Below, piece after piece: positions 1 through 11,409 of a DNA stretch of 64,000 nucleotides; within the stretch, counting starts at the first letter, position 1; each line of letters starts with the position of its first letter. Where the stretch lies: assembly GCF_019393635.1 (NCBI RefSeq), contig NC_057864.1:81316882-81380881 (forward strand), in the 5' to 3' direction. Origin of the DNA: Dromiciops gliroides. Lineage: Eukaryota > Chordata > Mammalia > Microbiotheria > Microbiotheriidae. A model generated the notes under the pieces. The model saw only the letters and a program-made list of their open reading frames with translations. It searched no databases and was not told the DNA's origin. A program made the translations under genes and the position numbers.

Positions 1-149
1 TAACTTGCAAATTAAGGATTTATACAAGTTGAATTTTCAGAAAAAAAAAAGCTTAAAAACATTCCTTCAAGATGTGAGGTATATTATTACTGAATGATGC
101 TTCAAGAATGAACACATGAACCTATATGTGTATATAATACATATACCTA

Positions 150-225
150 TCTATATATCTCTATCTCTATCTCTATCTCCATCATCTCTATCTCTATCTC
201 TATCTCTATCTCTATCTCTATTTCT
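150..225. repeat. (TATCTC)n microsatellite
   Basis: Imperfect hexamer array of tatctc units with one interruption (tccatcatc). Readings in both directions stay open only because the repeat lacks stop codons, so the Ser/Leu-rich and Asp/Arg-rich peptides here are artefacts. Confidence 0.95.
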
Positions 226-1290
226 ATTTGTGTGTGTGTTCCTGGCAAATGATAGGCATGTCAACATGATATTTTTAAATGAATGCCAGGTAAAGGTACA
301 ATAGAATAATGATTGATTTTGTTGATATTTCAAGCAAATTACATTTTAATTTCTAAATTTCTACCTCCAAAGCTTCATCTCTTTATCTTCCACCAAAAAT
401 GCTCTATAGGGGATGGTGCAGGCAGAGTCAAGTGAGCCTAGTAGAGAAAGACATCAGCTGATCCTTCCCAACATTCCCCTCCAAACAACTTTAAAATAAT
501 TATTTGAATAGAATTCTGGAGTAGTAGGGTTTACAAAAAGAATAGAGTGGAAAATTCTTCCAGCATAAGACAAGTCAGGAGGTCAGAAAGAAAGATCTAT
601 GACTCTGGGTTGGAGGCTTGCTGAGAGTCCATGTGGATGAAGCACCAGTAGTAGGACTAGGTGATAGAGACAGAGACAGTAAGGAAACATGACTAGTGGT
701 CACAAAGAGATTAAAGGGGACCACTGTGCTAGCATTGGACATTGGACAAAACACTGGTTGGTAACTCCATTGCCTATATCCATTTCTGGATCATGGTTCA
801 AGGGCAGAGTGGAGGAATTTCATTCAAAAGGGAGTGGGAGTCCTGAGGAGCATTATAACTTTTGGTCAAAAAGGATCATGAAGCCTGAGGAGTGATATAG
901 ATTGCAATAGTAAAGGATAAGGGGGCGTTGCCAGGGTAAACACAATAATGTAGACCAGGAGAGGAGTGACCACACCTCTTCCAGGTCACAAATCTTGGAA
1001 ACACTGAAATCTTCTATCCCCTCAGATCTAACTCTAAAAATAAGAGTGCAAAAAACCCTAAAGCTTGAGAAAGTGCCTGGGACTGGGACTGGGAACTGGG
1101 ACAGAAGACAACTTTAACATAAAGTTGTTGAAGCCCAAACTAAAACTGGTTTAGTCCATCTACTGAATTGGTTTTACTGAACTGTGGCTGCTGTGCATGC
1201 TCCAGCTGCTTGGAGCTACATATTGAGAGAGAGGTGGACATCGAAGGTGGATTATCAGTTCTCAAGAAGTCTCAGCAAACTGTCACGTAA
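226..1290. other. Unique AT-rich sequence, nothing recognised
   Basis: About 1 kb with no convincing coding frame, splice-flanked exon or repeat that I recognise. The longest open stretch is about 68 codons and shows no family resemblance. Confidence 0.5.
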
Positions 1291-1303
1291 AAGAAGAAAT
1301 GGG

Positions 1304-1458
1304 AGTTAGGTGGCCCTTGAGGGCCCTTCTCACTCCAGATATTTGATGCTAAGTACACATAAATAGAAAAGGAAACAGTCAAGATACAAACATATTAAAT
1401 GCATTAATGCACTCAGAAAGAAGATTAAAATAATTTTTAAAAAGGAACCAATATTTTA
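1304..1458 (+). repeat. Local duplication, copy 1
   Basis: About 155 bp closely matching 2,941-3,097 in the same orientation. Both begin agttaggtggcccttgag and end near aaaggaaYcaatatttt, with small indels between. The left edge also resembles the A/G-rich tail of the SINE at 2,768, which suggests that this copy derives from the downstream one. Confidence 0.8.
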
Positions 1459-1592
1459 TATATAGATATAGATATAGATATAGATATAGATATAGATATA
1501 GATATAGATATAGATATAGATATAGATATAGATATAGATATAGATATAGATATAGATATAGATATAGATATAGATATAGATATAGATATACA
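1457..1592. repeat. (GATATA)n hexamer microsatellite
   Basis: About 20 nearly perfect gatata units start right at the end of duplication copy 1 and run into a short tatacacaca tract. The array is long and pure, so it is probably polymorphic. Confidence 0.95.
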
Positions 1593-1644
1593 CACATATA
1601 CAGGGGGGAATTATATACATATACATATATACATATATGAGTGT

Positions 1645-2060
1645 GTATATTTATTTACTTAGAATTTTTATTTTCCAAAATTACATGTAAAAACAAATCA
1701 TCAATTTTTTTTAAACTTTGTATTCCAAATTCTCTTCCTCCCTTCCTCTCTCCCCTAGGAACTCAAGCAATTCAATATGTTATACATGAGTAGTCATGCA
1801 AAACATTTCCACATTAGCTAGGTTGTGAAGGAAAACAGACAAATACAAATCTTCAGATAAAGGAACAAAAAAAATTATGCTCCAATATGTATTCAGATAT
1901 CATCAGTTCTTTCTCTGTAGATGGATTGCATTTTTCATAAGTCCTTCAGAGCTGTCTTGGAGAAATCACTTTTTTACAGTTTTCCAGCTCCATCAAAATG
2001 GGCTATTGTGTCTATTTTTACAAATCTCTTCCAAATTTTATTATTCCCATATTTCAAAAT
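1645..2060 (-). mobile_element. L1/HAL1 3'UTR relic
   Basis: Order and wording match the marsupial L1/HAL1 3' end seen at 6,765-7,260 and 13,265-13,540: an A/T-rich lead, a polypyrimidine block (cttcctcccttcctctctcc), then aaacatttccacattag, a gttgtgaagg block and a cattcagat block. No coding part remains. The right edge is uncertain. Confidence 0.6.
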
Positions 2061-2211
2061 CTTTATGAATTTTCTGAGTCAGGTAAAAATTAATGGTTGT
2101 TTTGATATACAATTATCTTAATCTTACATTTCTTTCAGATTTATAAAAGTATATTCTTTTAAAAATAGTTTTTTCATACCCTTTTGACCACTTCTCTTTG
2201 TATGACCATAG

Positions 2212-2260
2212 CCTGTCTATCTATCTATCTATCTATCTATATATATATATATCTATGGAT
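2212..2260. repeat. (CTAT)n and (AT)n microsatellite
   Basis: Tetranucleotide ctat units followed by an atatat run. Simple sequence with no other content. Confidence 0.9.
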
Positions 2261-2639
2261 CTATCTGTCATCTTATAACTGAATTTTTAAAAATTCCTTA
2301 TGAAAATATGCTTTGGAGAATTTTTCCTTAAAGGCATATTATATTTTTCTAAAATATTTTAGCAACTATCAAAATAATCATGTATTTTTTTTATTTTTGC
2401 CATGATCATCTTGATCAATGGACATATGTTCTGATTTTTAATTTCAAAATAAAAAAATAAAAAACTATACAAATTTTTGATAACTTAAATTTATTATTTG
2501 TCATAAAACATATTTCTATTTATTAACATTCTTCAGAATATTCAAAATGACTGTTAATTATGATGAGGGAGATTGCTTAAGATGAAACTTCAAGCAACCA
2601 AAGAACAACTGGGGAGATATATGGAAAAATATGAATTTT

Positions 2640-2765
2640 CTACCAAATATTACCAATTATAATTTTCACCTGAATCATCAATGAACTCTGATACTTTCTA
2701 TCTCCATGATCTTGGGCAATTCACTAAATCACCTGGGAATCAATTCTCTAAACAATAAAATGAAG
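2640..2765 (+). mobile_element. Old MIR-type SINE, split by a younger SINE
   Basis: Contains the degenerate MIR core (cttgggcaattcactaaatc) and the caattctctaaacaataaaatg segment. It appears to resume after the inserted SINE as gttaggtggcccttgaggcccc. Confidence 0.55.
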
Positions 2766-2767
2766 TA

Positions 2768-2938
2768 GGGGGCAGCTAGATGGCATAGTGGATAAAGCAC
2801 TGACCCTGGATTCAGGAGGACCTAAGTTTGAATCTGGCCTCAGACACTTGACCCTTACTGGCTGTATGACCCTAGGCAAGTCACTTAACCCTCATCACCC
2901 TACCAAAATAAAAAAAAAAAGAAGAAGAAGAAATAATA
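2768..2938 (+). mobile_element. Marsupial CORE-SINE, full length
   Basis: Reference copy for the family: head gggggcagctagatggc, the internal gttcaaat-like block (here gtttgaatc), then cagacacttgac, tgacc and ggcaagtcacttaaccctcat, ending in an A-rich tail with gaa repeats. The tRNA-like head and CORE are pol III derived. Flanks ataaaatgaagtag and ataatagaagttag look like a diverged target duplication. Confidence 0.93.
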
Positions 2939-2940
2939 GA

Positions 2941-3097
2941 AGTTAGGTGGCCCTTGAGGCCCCTTCTCACTCCAGATATTTGATGCTAAGTACATGTAAA
3001 CAGAAAAGGAAACAGTCAAGATAGAAATAGATTAGGTGCTTTAATGCATCCAGAAAAAAAAAACATTAAAATAATTTTTAAAAAGGAATCAATATTT
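2941..3097 (+). repeat. Local duplication, copy 2
   Basis: Partner of 1,304-1,458. It lies directly after the SINE tail and contains the resumed 3' end of the older MIR-type SINE followed by non-repetitive DNA. Confidence 0.8.
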
Positions 3098-3254
3098 TGG
3101 CTATTTGACTTCTTTGAATGGTTTACAGAACTGTGTGTGTACAAATATCACTAGAGGACATGTAAAGACAAATTGCCATCTCTAATATTTGAATATTTAA
3201 TATTTAGACTAAGAGAGCAGATTTATTAATTGCTAAACTACCAATAAGAAAAAA

Positions 3255-3345
3255 TGCTAATCTGGCCTGAGACACTTGTCACTTACTAGCTGTGTTACAG
3301 TGGGCAAGTTACTTAACCCTCATTGCCCAGGGGAAAAAAAGTAAA
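3255..3345 (+). mobile_element. CORE-SINE, 5'-truncated
   Basis: Only the 3' half is present (tctggcctgagacacttg through aaccctcattgccc plus an A-rich tail). Diverged. Confidence 0.8.
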
Positions 3346-3464
3346 AAGAAAAAAATTATAGAAGAGAATTATGGAGTTCCAAAGAATTATAGAAATTTAT
3401 TCATTTTACACTTACAGAAATTTTTAGGGATGATTTAATTTTGACTTTTCCCTTTTTTCTCTTA

Positions 3465-3775
3465 TAAAGATTAGGGGAAAAGAAAGACCTAGGGAGGTAA
3501 AATTATTTGTCCAAGGACACAGATAGTCATTAGCAAATCTGGAACTAGAATATATGTAGCATCAGGTTTGTTCATTCCCATTTTTCCACTCTTCTCAAAC
3601 TTCAACAAGTAAGTCAGTATGCAATAGAAAGTGCCCTGACCTGTGCCACATCGCCTTGTGAATAACCTTGAATAGATTACATCACCTCTCAGGGCCTCAA
3701 TTTCCTAATCTCTAAAATAAAGTGTCGTGACTAGAAGGCCTCTCTCTAGGTTCTTCTCCATTCATAACGTTCCTT
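3465..3775. mobile_element. MIR-type SINE fragments
   Basis: At 3,470-3,560 a minus-strand MIR-like stretch (ttgtccaaggacacagatag). At 3,610-3,775 a plus-strand one (cagggcctcaatttcctaat, then aaggcctctctctaggttc). Both are heavily decayed. Confidence 0.5.
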
Positions 3776-3879
3776 GAATTAAAAAATCATATAAAGTTGA
3801 ATCCTATTTCTCGCTTTTTAACAGATAATATAGCCACCAATAGGAATGCCAGTATATATCTGTCTAAAGTCACACTGTT

Positions 3880-4676
3880 CCTGTGTTCTAATAAATATGG
3901 CTATATTATGATGACTTTCAATTACATTTGACTTGTCGTGCCAAACATAAATTTATTGTTGTTTTTTAAGAAGGAAAAACAAAATTAAAAGAAGCTCCAG
4001 AAAGCCTGTTTTTGCATAAAGTTAAATGTTTTCACTTTTTTTATTCTCATAAAAATAAACTCTGAAAATCATTTTGTTTCTTAATTAAGTTACCATGCAT
4101 GAGGATCCTGAATAATTTAAGACAATCGTTCATTTAAATAGTTGCTAATTACACCCTTCTGACATAGTTATTGTATTATTACCACACTTAGGACAAAATT
4201 GCTGTACTATCTAATTGAACTCAAAAATATTTCTGACATTTTAATGAACATCCCATTTAGTTTTATTTTACAAGATTTCCCAGTGAACAATAAAGAATTA
4301 AAAATTGTCATTCAATGTCTATAGATAAGTAAGCTGAGAAGCACAGGAGGGGAGAAATGTTTCAGATAGGAGTCCAAAATAATCTGTGAAATTTGTCTGA
4401 TTAGAAGTCTATTGTGGTAAATGGCTTTAGGTTATGTTCATTTTAAGTTGAAGATAAGCATAAACAAGGGAATATATTTTTCTCACACTCATGTATTGTA
4501 TTTACATAAAACCTTCCTTCAAAGAACCCATTTCATTCCTTACTTAGCTTTTTAAATATAACTTTTCCTTTTTGGAATTCCTGTACATTTGCACAATATT
4601 TGTATTATCCATATTTTGGTACATCTTATGCCAACTTTTCCTCTCAAAGTAGCTCCAGATTAGAAGCCCTCAGAGG
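3880..4676. other. Unique AT-rich sequence
   Basis: No repeat or coding frame recognised. The part around 3,890-4,230 contains several TAAT-core homeodomain-like words (attaatt, gctaattaca), so it could be a conserved noncoding element. This cannot be tested from one sequence. Confidence 0.35.
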
Positions 4677-4680
4677 CAGG

Positions 4681-5226
4681 TATGGGGACCAATTTTTAAT
4701 TAGGGAGTGCTAGCTAAGTGGCTCGCTGCAATATTGGGGCAAGGAAGGAGACTGGCAGCCTCCCTCAAAACAGAACAAGATTTATTTGAACAAGAATGAA
4801 CTTAAAAAAAACCCCACAAACAGGATCAGTAGGATCAAGGGAAAGGAAATAAAATGGTTAAAGGGAAGTTATAATACCTGAAAAAATACCACCGCTCAGG
4901 AATCAGCTGAAAATATGCAGCAGAAAGCCTATCGCTTTCCAGCTTCCAACTAGAATGCCCAATTCTCCTCCCCCAAACCTAGAAACACCCCACACAGTCC
5001 CAGCCAGTGGGATGGCCGCTCTGACAGTCACATGACTGCCCTCACTAGTTTTCCAATCATTATAATTTTGCCAGGGCCATGTAGGGGTCAGCGAGTGGTG
5101 ATGACATGAGGTTCCAGAGCCCTGGCAATGGCCACAACCAGTGGGTGGAGTACCATGCGGTTTGCGGAGCCCTAGGCCAGTGCACACTGAGGCATAAAAA
5201 CCTCAAATAACAATTAATTCTTTACA
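4681..5226 (-). mobile_element. Solo LTR (endogenous retrovirus), family A
   Basis: 546-bp LTR reading on the minus strand from TGTAAAG to TTGGTCCCCATA, flanked on both sides by the 4-bp duplication CAGG (4,677-4,680 and 5,227-5,230). The same LTR occurs at 23,387-23,926 in the other orientation. No internal retroviral genes are adjacent, so this is a recombined solo LTR. A 4-bp duplication is usual for class I (gamma-like) elements. Confidence 0.85.
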
Positions 5227-5404
5227 CAGGGGATGTATCTGAACTGGAAATAAATAAATAATGTTTTAGAATTAAAAAAAAAAGATTCTAAAATAAACAT
5301 AAGCCTCAAGGAATCTTGAATGTTTACCACACAACAACAATGAAATTAACACAAATACACAAATTGGGTATTAATTGGTTTATTATTTTTTTTCCTTTTT
5401 CTTT

Positions 5405-5550
5405 TCTTTTTTTTGCATGGCAATGAGAGTTAAGTGACTTGCCCAGGGTCACACAGCTAGTATGTGTCAAGTGTCTGAGGTCAGATTTGAACTCAGGTCC
5501 TCCTGACTCCAGGGCCAGTGCTCTATCCACTGTGCCACCTAGCTGCCCCT
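5405..5550 (-). mobile_element. CORE-SINE with a shared 5' extension
   Basis: Full SINE on the minus strand ending at agctgccc. The adjacent sequence 5,551-5,603 is nearly the same as 47,697-47,750 beside another SINE, and it is not seen beside the other copies. Confidence 0.92.
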
Positions 5551-5603
5551 GAATTACATTATTTTTGTTATATTTCCATAATTTATTCATAACATTGTTT
5601 CTT
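5551..5603 (-). repeat. SINE 5' extension, copy 1
   Basis: About 53 bp agreeing at roughly 48 positions with 47,697-47,750, including the uninterrupted ttgttatatttccataattt. It lies upstream of the SINE head on the minus strand. Confidence 0.75.
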
Positions 5604-5654
5604 AACTAAAAGGGTGATGTTCTATAGAAATTTCTAAAGATACATGTCCTTTTT

Positions 5655-5870
5655 TCCTTATTTATTTGTTTGTCTGTTTGTGTATTTATCTACTCACTCA
5701 TTTATTTATTTGTTTGTTCATTCATTCATTCATTTATTTATTGATCCATTCATCCATTAACTTATTTATTTATTTATTCACAAATTTATTTGTGTATTTA
5801 CCTATTTATTTCTTTGTCTATTTATTTATTTATTTATTCGTTCATTTATTAATTTATTTATTTGTGTGTT
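5655..5870. repeat. Degenerate (TTTA/TTTG/TTCA)n tract
   Basis: Over 200 bp of drifting tetranucleotides. On the minus strand it reads as (AAAT)n directly downstream of L1-type 5'UTR sequence, so it may be an expanded retrotransposition tail. Apparent open frames here are repeat artefacts. Confidence 0.85.
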
Positions 5871-5874
5871 TTAA

Positions 5875-6066
5875 AGCTACATTGCTAAGTCACCAGCCAG
5901 CAGAACTTTGTGTCCTATGGTGGTTCTTAGCTCCAAGAAGCCTATGCCCCTCCCCCACCTGGGCCTTCTGCCGCTCAAGATTTCTTCCTGGTTCCTTGCT
6001 GGGGTGGGATGGCAAAATTCCTCTTTAGGTCCCACAGATATCTCTGTATTTCCCACACACCCCCCT

Positions 6067-6119
<53 letters not shown>

Positions 6120-6390
6120 TACACACATATGTACCCTGGCCAGCCATTCAGCCCTCTCACCCAACCATAAGCTTAATTCCAGAAGACCCTGGTGCTGCAG
6201 CTGATTCAGAGGCTGGGGATAAGTGCCTCCTGTCAGAGTGATCATGGGGTTGGATTCTTCTTGCAGCCCAGAATGGCCCCCTCTAATCTGTCTTTGGCTG
6301 GAAAATAATCTCAGCTCATCTTATTGTGGGTTTTGCTGCTCCACAGGTTGTTTTATTGCTGCTGTTGGGATAATTGTGTCATTTTTTTTT
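5875..6390 (-). mobile_element. L1/HAL1 5'UTR fragment
   Basis: GC-richer block matching 18,640-19,080 in order: gcccctcccccacctgggc, agcaggggtgg-like, gctgcagctgattcagaggct, the gaaaataatctcagc block, then gggttttgctgc. A (CA)n tract has expanded inside it. No ORF1 or ORF2 sequence follows on the minus strand, only the AAAT-type tract. Confidence 0.7.
6067..6125. repeat. (CA)n microsatellite
   Basis: About 24 uninterrupted CA units, then imperfect cata units. It sits inside L1 5'UTR sequence. Confidence 0.97.
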
Positions 6391-7007
6391 CCAATTTTTC
6401 CTATACCACTCATCTTTTTCTTTGCCTCTTTTAGGAATTTATGTTGCGCTTATGTCCAATTACTATTTTTTGAAGCTTTGCTTATATGTCTTTATTTTAT
6501 TGTTTCTCCAGAGTTTATATCTTAATCTTCCTTCTATCCCATTGTAGCTTTTTGTGGTTAGATTATTTTTTTTTCATTTTTTTTCATTTTTATAAGCTGT
6601 TATTTTCTTTAAACTTTATGTTAAAGTTGCATTCTGTTCATCTGGATGTGGGAAGACACCATCTCAATCTTCAGGAATTTCCATGTTGCTATTTTCTTTT
6701 CCTTTCTAATTTCTTTTTCTTTCCTTTCTAATTTCTTATTCATTTAATTTCATTTCTTAATTTTTTTTTAATTTTCAGCATTCATTTCTGTAAGATTTTG
6801 AGTTCCACATTTTTCTCCCTCTCTCTCTTCTCTCCCTACTCCCTAAAACAGCAAATAATCTGATACTGATTACATATATACAATTATGTTAAACAAATTT
6901 CCATATTAGTCATGTTGTAAAAGAAGAATAAGAACAAAAGGGGAAAACCATGAGAAAGAAAAAAAAAGTGAAAATACTATGCTTTGATCTGCATTCAGAC
7001 TCTATAG

Positions 7008-7165
7008 GTTTTTTTTAATTTTTTATTTTGGCAAGGCAATGAGGGTTAAGTGACTTGCCCAGGGTCACACAGCTAGTAAGTGTCAAGTGTCTGAAGCAAG
7101 ATTTGAACTCAGGTCCTCCTGAATCCATGGATGTTGCTTTATCCACTTGACCACCTAGCTGCCCC
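7008..7165 (-). mobile_element. CORE-SINE inserted in the L1 3'UTR
   Basis: Full-length copy with a 12-bp target duplication, cagactctatag (6,996-7,007 and 7,166-7,177). It is younger than the L1 it interrupts. Confidence 0.95.
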
Positions 7166-7510
7166 CAGACTCTATAGTTCTTTCCCCAGATATGAATAAC
7201 ATTTTATATTATGAGTGTTTTAGATCTATCTTGCTGAGAAAAGCTAAACTATCATAGTTGTTTATAGCACAATAATACTATCCCTATTCACTTATCATTG
7301 GTTAATATAAGTCTTTCCAGATTTTTCCTTCTGAAATCCACTGGCTTATCATTTCTTATAGTAAAATAATATTCCATTACATTCTGATTTCATATTTTGT
7401 TTGACCATTCATTCCCCAATTGAGAGTCATCATCTCAATTTCTAATTCTTTGCCATCACAAAAAGAGGTGCTATAAATATTTTTGTACATGTGGGTCCTT
7501 TTCCCTTTTT

Positions 7511-7655
7511 TTTTTTTTTAGTGAGGCAATTGGTGTTAAGTGACTTGCCCAGGGTCACACAGCTATTAAGTGTTAAGTGTCTGAGGCCGGATTTGAACTC
7601 AGGTACTCCTGACTCCAGGGCTGGTGCTCTATCTACTGTGCCACCTAGCTGCCCC
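7511..7655 (-). mobile_element. CORE-SINE inserted in L1
   Basis: Full-length copy of the gtgaggcaattgg-tailed subfamily. Target duplication ccttttcccttttt (7,497-7,510 and 7,656-7,669). Confidence 0.95.
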
Positions 7656-9989
7656 CCTTTTCCCTTTTTATGATATTTTTTGGGATACAGATTTTATAGT
7701 AGTATTGCTGGGTAAAAGCGTATCCACAGTTTTTCAGGACTTTGGGCATAGTTTCAAATTGTTCTCCAGAACTCCATTAACAATGTATTAGTGTCCCAAT
7801 TTCCCCATATCTTCTTCAACATTTATCATTCTCCTTTTTTGTCACATTAGCCAATCTGATAGGTGTGAGGTAACCGATGTGTTTTGATTTGCTTTTCTCT
7901 AATCAATTGTGATTTAGAGCATTTTTTCATATGACTATAGATAGCTTTGATTTCTTCCTCTGAAAACTGTTTTTTTCAAATCCTTTGATTGGGGAATGAC
8001 TTATATTCTTATAAATTTGACTTAGTTCTCTATATATTTGAGAAATGAGGCCTTTGTCAGAAAACTGGCTTGTTGAAAAGCTCTCTATTTCCTTTTTAAC
8101 CTTGGTTGCATTGATTTTGTTTGTGCAAAAACTTTTAAAATTTAATCTAATGAAAATTATGCATTTTGCATTTCATAATGTTCTCTATCTATTGTTTGGT
8201 CATAAATTCTTACCTTTTCCATAGATCTGACAGCTTAATTCTTCTTTGTTCTCCTAATTGGCTTATGTTATCATCATTTATATCTAAATAATTCATCCAT
8301 TTTGACCTTTTCTTGGTGTATGATGTGTGATGTGGGTCTATACCTAGTTTCTGACATCCTTTTCTCCAGTATTTCCTGCAATTTTTTTGGTCAAATAGTG
8401 AGTTCTTACTGCAGAAGCTGTTGTCAATGTATCTCAAACTATAGATTGCTATTGTCATTTACTACTGACTTGTGTATCTAACCTATTCCACTGATCTACC
8501 TCTCTATATCTTAGTCAGTAGCACATAGTTTCAATAACTGCTGTTTTATAATTTGGTTTTAGATCTGGTATGGGTAGGTCTCCTTCCTTTGCATTTCGCC
8601 CATTAATTCTCTTGATATTCTTGACCTTTTGTTCTTCCAGATGAATTTTGTCATTTTTAGCTTTATAAGATAACTATGTTTTTGTAATTTGATTGATATG
8701 GAACTGAATAAATTGATTAAGTGAAATTGTCATTTTTGTTATATTAGCTCAGCCTACCCATGAGCAATTGATATTTTTCTAATTATTTATATCTGAATTT
8801 ATTTGTGTGAAAAGTGCTTTGCAACTTTGTTGATATAGTTTCTGGTTTTGACTTGTTATGCAGACTCCTAAATAGTTTACATTGTCTACAGTTATGTTAA
8901 ATAGAATTTCTTTTTCTATTTCTTGCTGCTTGGCTTTGTTACTCATATATTGAAGTGCTGATTATTTTTTTATATTTCATATCCTTCAACTTTTCTAAAG
9001 TTATTAATTATTTTATGCAGTTTTCTTATTTATTCTCTAGGTTTCTCTAAGTATAACATCATATCATCAGCAAAAAGTGATAGTTTTGTTTTCTCATTGC
9101 CTTTTCTAATGCCTTAAATATATTTTTTCTCTTACTTTAAGACTGACATTTTTTGTCCAATATTAACTAATAGTGATGATAGATCCTACTTATCATTTTA
9201 AAGAAAAATCCATTCATTCCTATGCTCTTTAGTGTTTTTAATAGGAATGAGTTCTGTATTTTGTCTAATGATCTCAACAGATTTCTGTTAGTTTTATTAT
9301 TGATATGGTAAATTATGCTTATAGTTTCCTTAATATTGAACCAGCCCTACGTTTGTGGTCAAAATTCTACCTAGTCATAGTATAATAATCCTTGTGATAA
9401 ATTGCTGTATTCTCTTTGACAATATTTTATTTTAAATGGTTGTATTAGTATTTATTAGGGAAATTGGTCTATAATTTTCCTTTTCTGTTTTGGCTTTTTC
9501 TGGTTTAGGTATCAGTAACAAATTTTGTCATAAAAGGAATGGACAGACTCCATTTATTTTTTTCCAAATAGTTTATATAGTATAGGAATTATTTGTTTTT
9601 AAAATGTTTGGTAAAATTTACTTGAAAATCCATCTGATGCTGTATATTTTTCTTAGGCTTGTTCAATTTCTTTTTCTAAAATGGAATAATTTAAATATTT
9701 TATTTCCATTTTCTGTTAAACTGGGCAATTGATATTTTTATGAGTAACAAGCCATTTCAATTAGATTGTCATATTTATTGACATACAGTTGGGAAAAATG
9801 TCTCAATTATTGTTTTAATTTCCTCTTCATGTGTGGTGAATTCACCCTTTTCATTTTTGATGATCGTAATTTGGTTTCTTCCTTTTTAAATCAAATTAAC
9901 CAAAAATTAATATATTGTATTATTTTTTTTCATAAAACCAACTCTTAGTTTTACTTGCTTCTATTTTCAAAGCCAGTTTTAAGGGTCTG

Positions 9990-10778
9990 CAAATTTTCAG
10001 TGCCTCCAAGTTAGTGTGACCAAGAGAAATGTGTGGTCATTGCTCTTCTAGTCTGCACTATGGTCTTTACTAAGAAAGGGCCCCTTGGGGAAGCTAGGTG
10101 GCATAGTGGATAGAGTACTGGCCCTGGAGTCAAGAGGACCTGAGTTCAAATCCAGCCTCAGACACAACACTTACTAGCTGTGTGACCATGGGCAAGTCAC
10201 TTAACCCCAATTGCCTCACAAAAAAAAAAAAAGAAAAAAAAAAGAAAGGGTCCCTTGTCCCTTGGAAATATCATGTTTCTCTTCTCTGCCTTGGAACTGT
10301 GACTGGAGCTCCTGCTTCTTTATGAATAACCACAAGTCTTCCCATCTTCCTCTCAGCCCTGGAATTATGAGTTAGAACTGTGTATGGGCAATGAAGTTAG
10401 TAAACAGTGCCAGATCCTGGGCCCAGTGACAGTAAAAAGGTATTTTTTAATATCTTTCAGACAATTTCTGTGAGATCTTTACTGCCTCAGACCTTTGAAA
10501 GCTCAGAATGTGGCTTCTGTGACTCTTTCTGCTTTCAGTGTCCACCACCTCTGCCAATGTTTTTGACAGGTATGCTCCAGCCCAACCCCAAACCTGTGTC
10601 ACTACTACTGCTGACCTCAAAAGTTGTCTTGCACTAGAAGAATATCTCACCCTGATCTTTTATTGGTTATGCCACTTCAGAATTGTATTCAATGAATTAT
10701 TTTAAAGTGTCTCAGAGGGGAATCTTGAGACTCCAGATAGTTTGCTGCTTCATATCTGCCATCTTGGCTCTGCCCATC
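9990..10778 (-). mobile_element. L1 5'UTR-like segment
   Basis: GC-richer sequence between the ORF2 remnant and the element's 5' end, which reads on the minus strand as an agagccaagatggcag-type L1 start near 10,750-10,770. It is joined directly to ORF2 sequence, so ORF1 and the endonuclease have been deleted. Confidence 0.6.
10088..10241 (+). mobile_element. CORE-SINE inserted in the L1 5'UTR
   Basis: Full-length copy with a 16-bp target duplication, aagaaagggYccCttg (10,072-10,087 and 10,242-10,257, one mismatch). Confidence 0.95.
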
Positions 10779-10824
10779 TCTTTGGTCTTAAATCTCACCT
10801 TAATAAAGCTCTGTATGCTCCACA

Positions 10825-11190
10825 TCAATTTTTTAATTAAAATTTATTTTTATCAGTATTAATCAATTTTCTCCCTTATCCATTCCCTTACCTAAAAAAC
10901 AAAAACAATATCCTTGTAACAAATATGCATAGAAAACAAATTCCCTCATTATCCATCTGAAATAAACATGTCTTATTCTGCAACTTGAGTATTTATATTC
11001 TCTAAATATTTCAATACTTCCAAAGAAATATAAAATCATTTTATGGATCCCTCCTCCTGCTACTTAGTTTGTAATCATCTCCCCATTATTTACCTCATGA
11101 GTTGCATGACAGACTTATCTCAGATGATATATGTATAGTGAAACCTTTCCAGATTATTGACTTTCCAGTGTTTTTGTCCCTAGCATATTC
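10825..11190 (-). mobile_element. L1/HAL1-like 3'UTR fragment
   Basis: Contains the marker order attaatcaattttctcccttatcc, cttgtaacaaatatgcatag, aaacaaattccctcatt and tgcaacttgagt. A related fragment is at 27,425-27,660. No coding part. Confidence 0.55.
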
Positions 11191-11409
11191 TGGGAAATCA
11201 ATTTTCCTGACATAACACATTGGGTCATTAGAGCAGGACCTTAGCAAATGTTTTTAAAATATAATTCTTTGAATTCCCACAACCTATAATAGACAAGAAA
11301 CTAGTACACTCTTGGTAATATAATTTCAAATGAGTCATTTGAAATTTTATGGGGGTGCCTCTATCTCTGTCCCAAGTTTTAGGGAATTTAGCTGGGGTTT
11401 CTAATATAT

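Larger units (their letters stand above)
6765..9985 (-). mobile_element. L1 LINE, 3'UTR and 3' half of ORF2, decayed
   Basis: Minus-strand L1. The L1 3'UTR lies at 6,765 to about 7,720, interrupted by two SINEs. From about 7,730 to 9,985 the reverse strand gives ORF2 sequence broken by frameshifts. The reverse transcriptase catalytic block LFADDMMLY is readable around 9,061-9,093. The region just upstream of the RT domain (asn-trp-rich linker) is at 9,885-9,985. It is non-functional. Endonuclease and ORF1 are absent: the element passes directly into 5'UTR-like sequence at about 10,000. Confidence 0.8.

Noticed and set aside
1457..1592. Regular repeat array considered as CRISPR or satellite
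   Set aside because: Uninterrupted 6-bp units without spacers, in a vertebrate genome: a microsatellite.
2768..2938. tRNA gene, because the SINE head is tRNA-derived
   Set aside because: No cloverleaf or anticodon arm can be folded with confidence. Multiple dispersed copies with A tails identify a SINE.
5324..5590. Recurring peptides such as ALALESGGPEFKSDLRHLT in many places
   Set aside because: These are translations of the CORE-SINE, not proteins. The same peptide appears wherever a copy is inserted.
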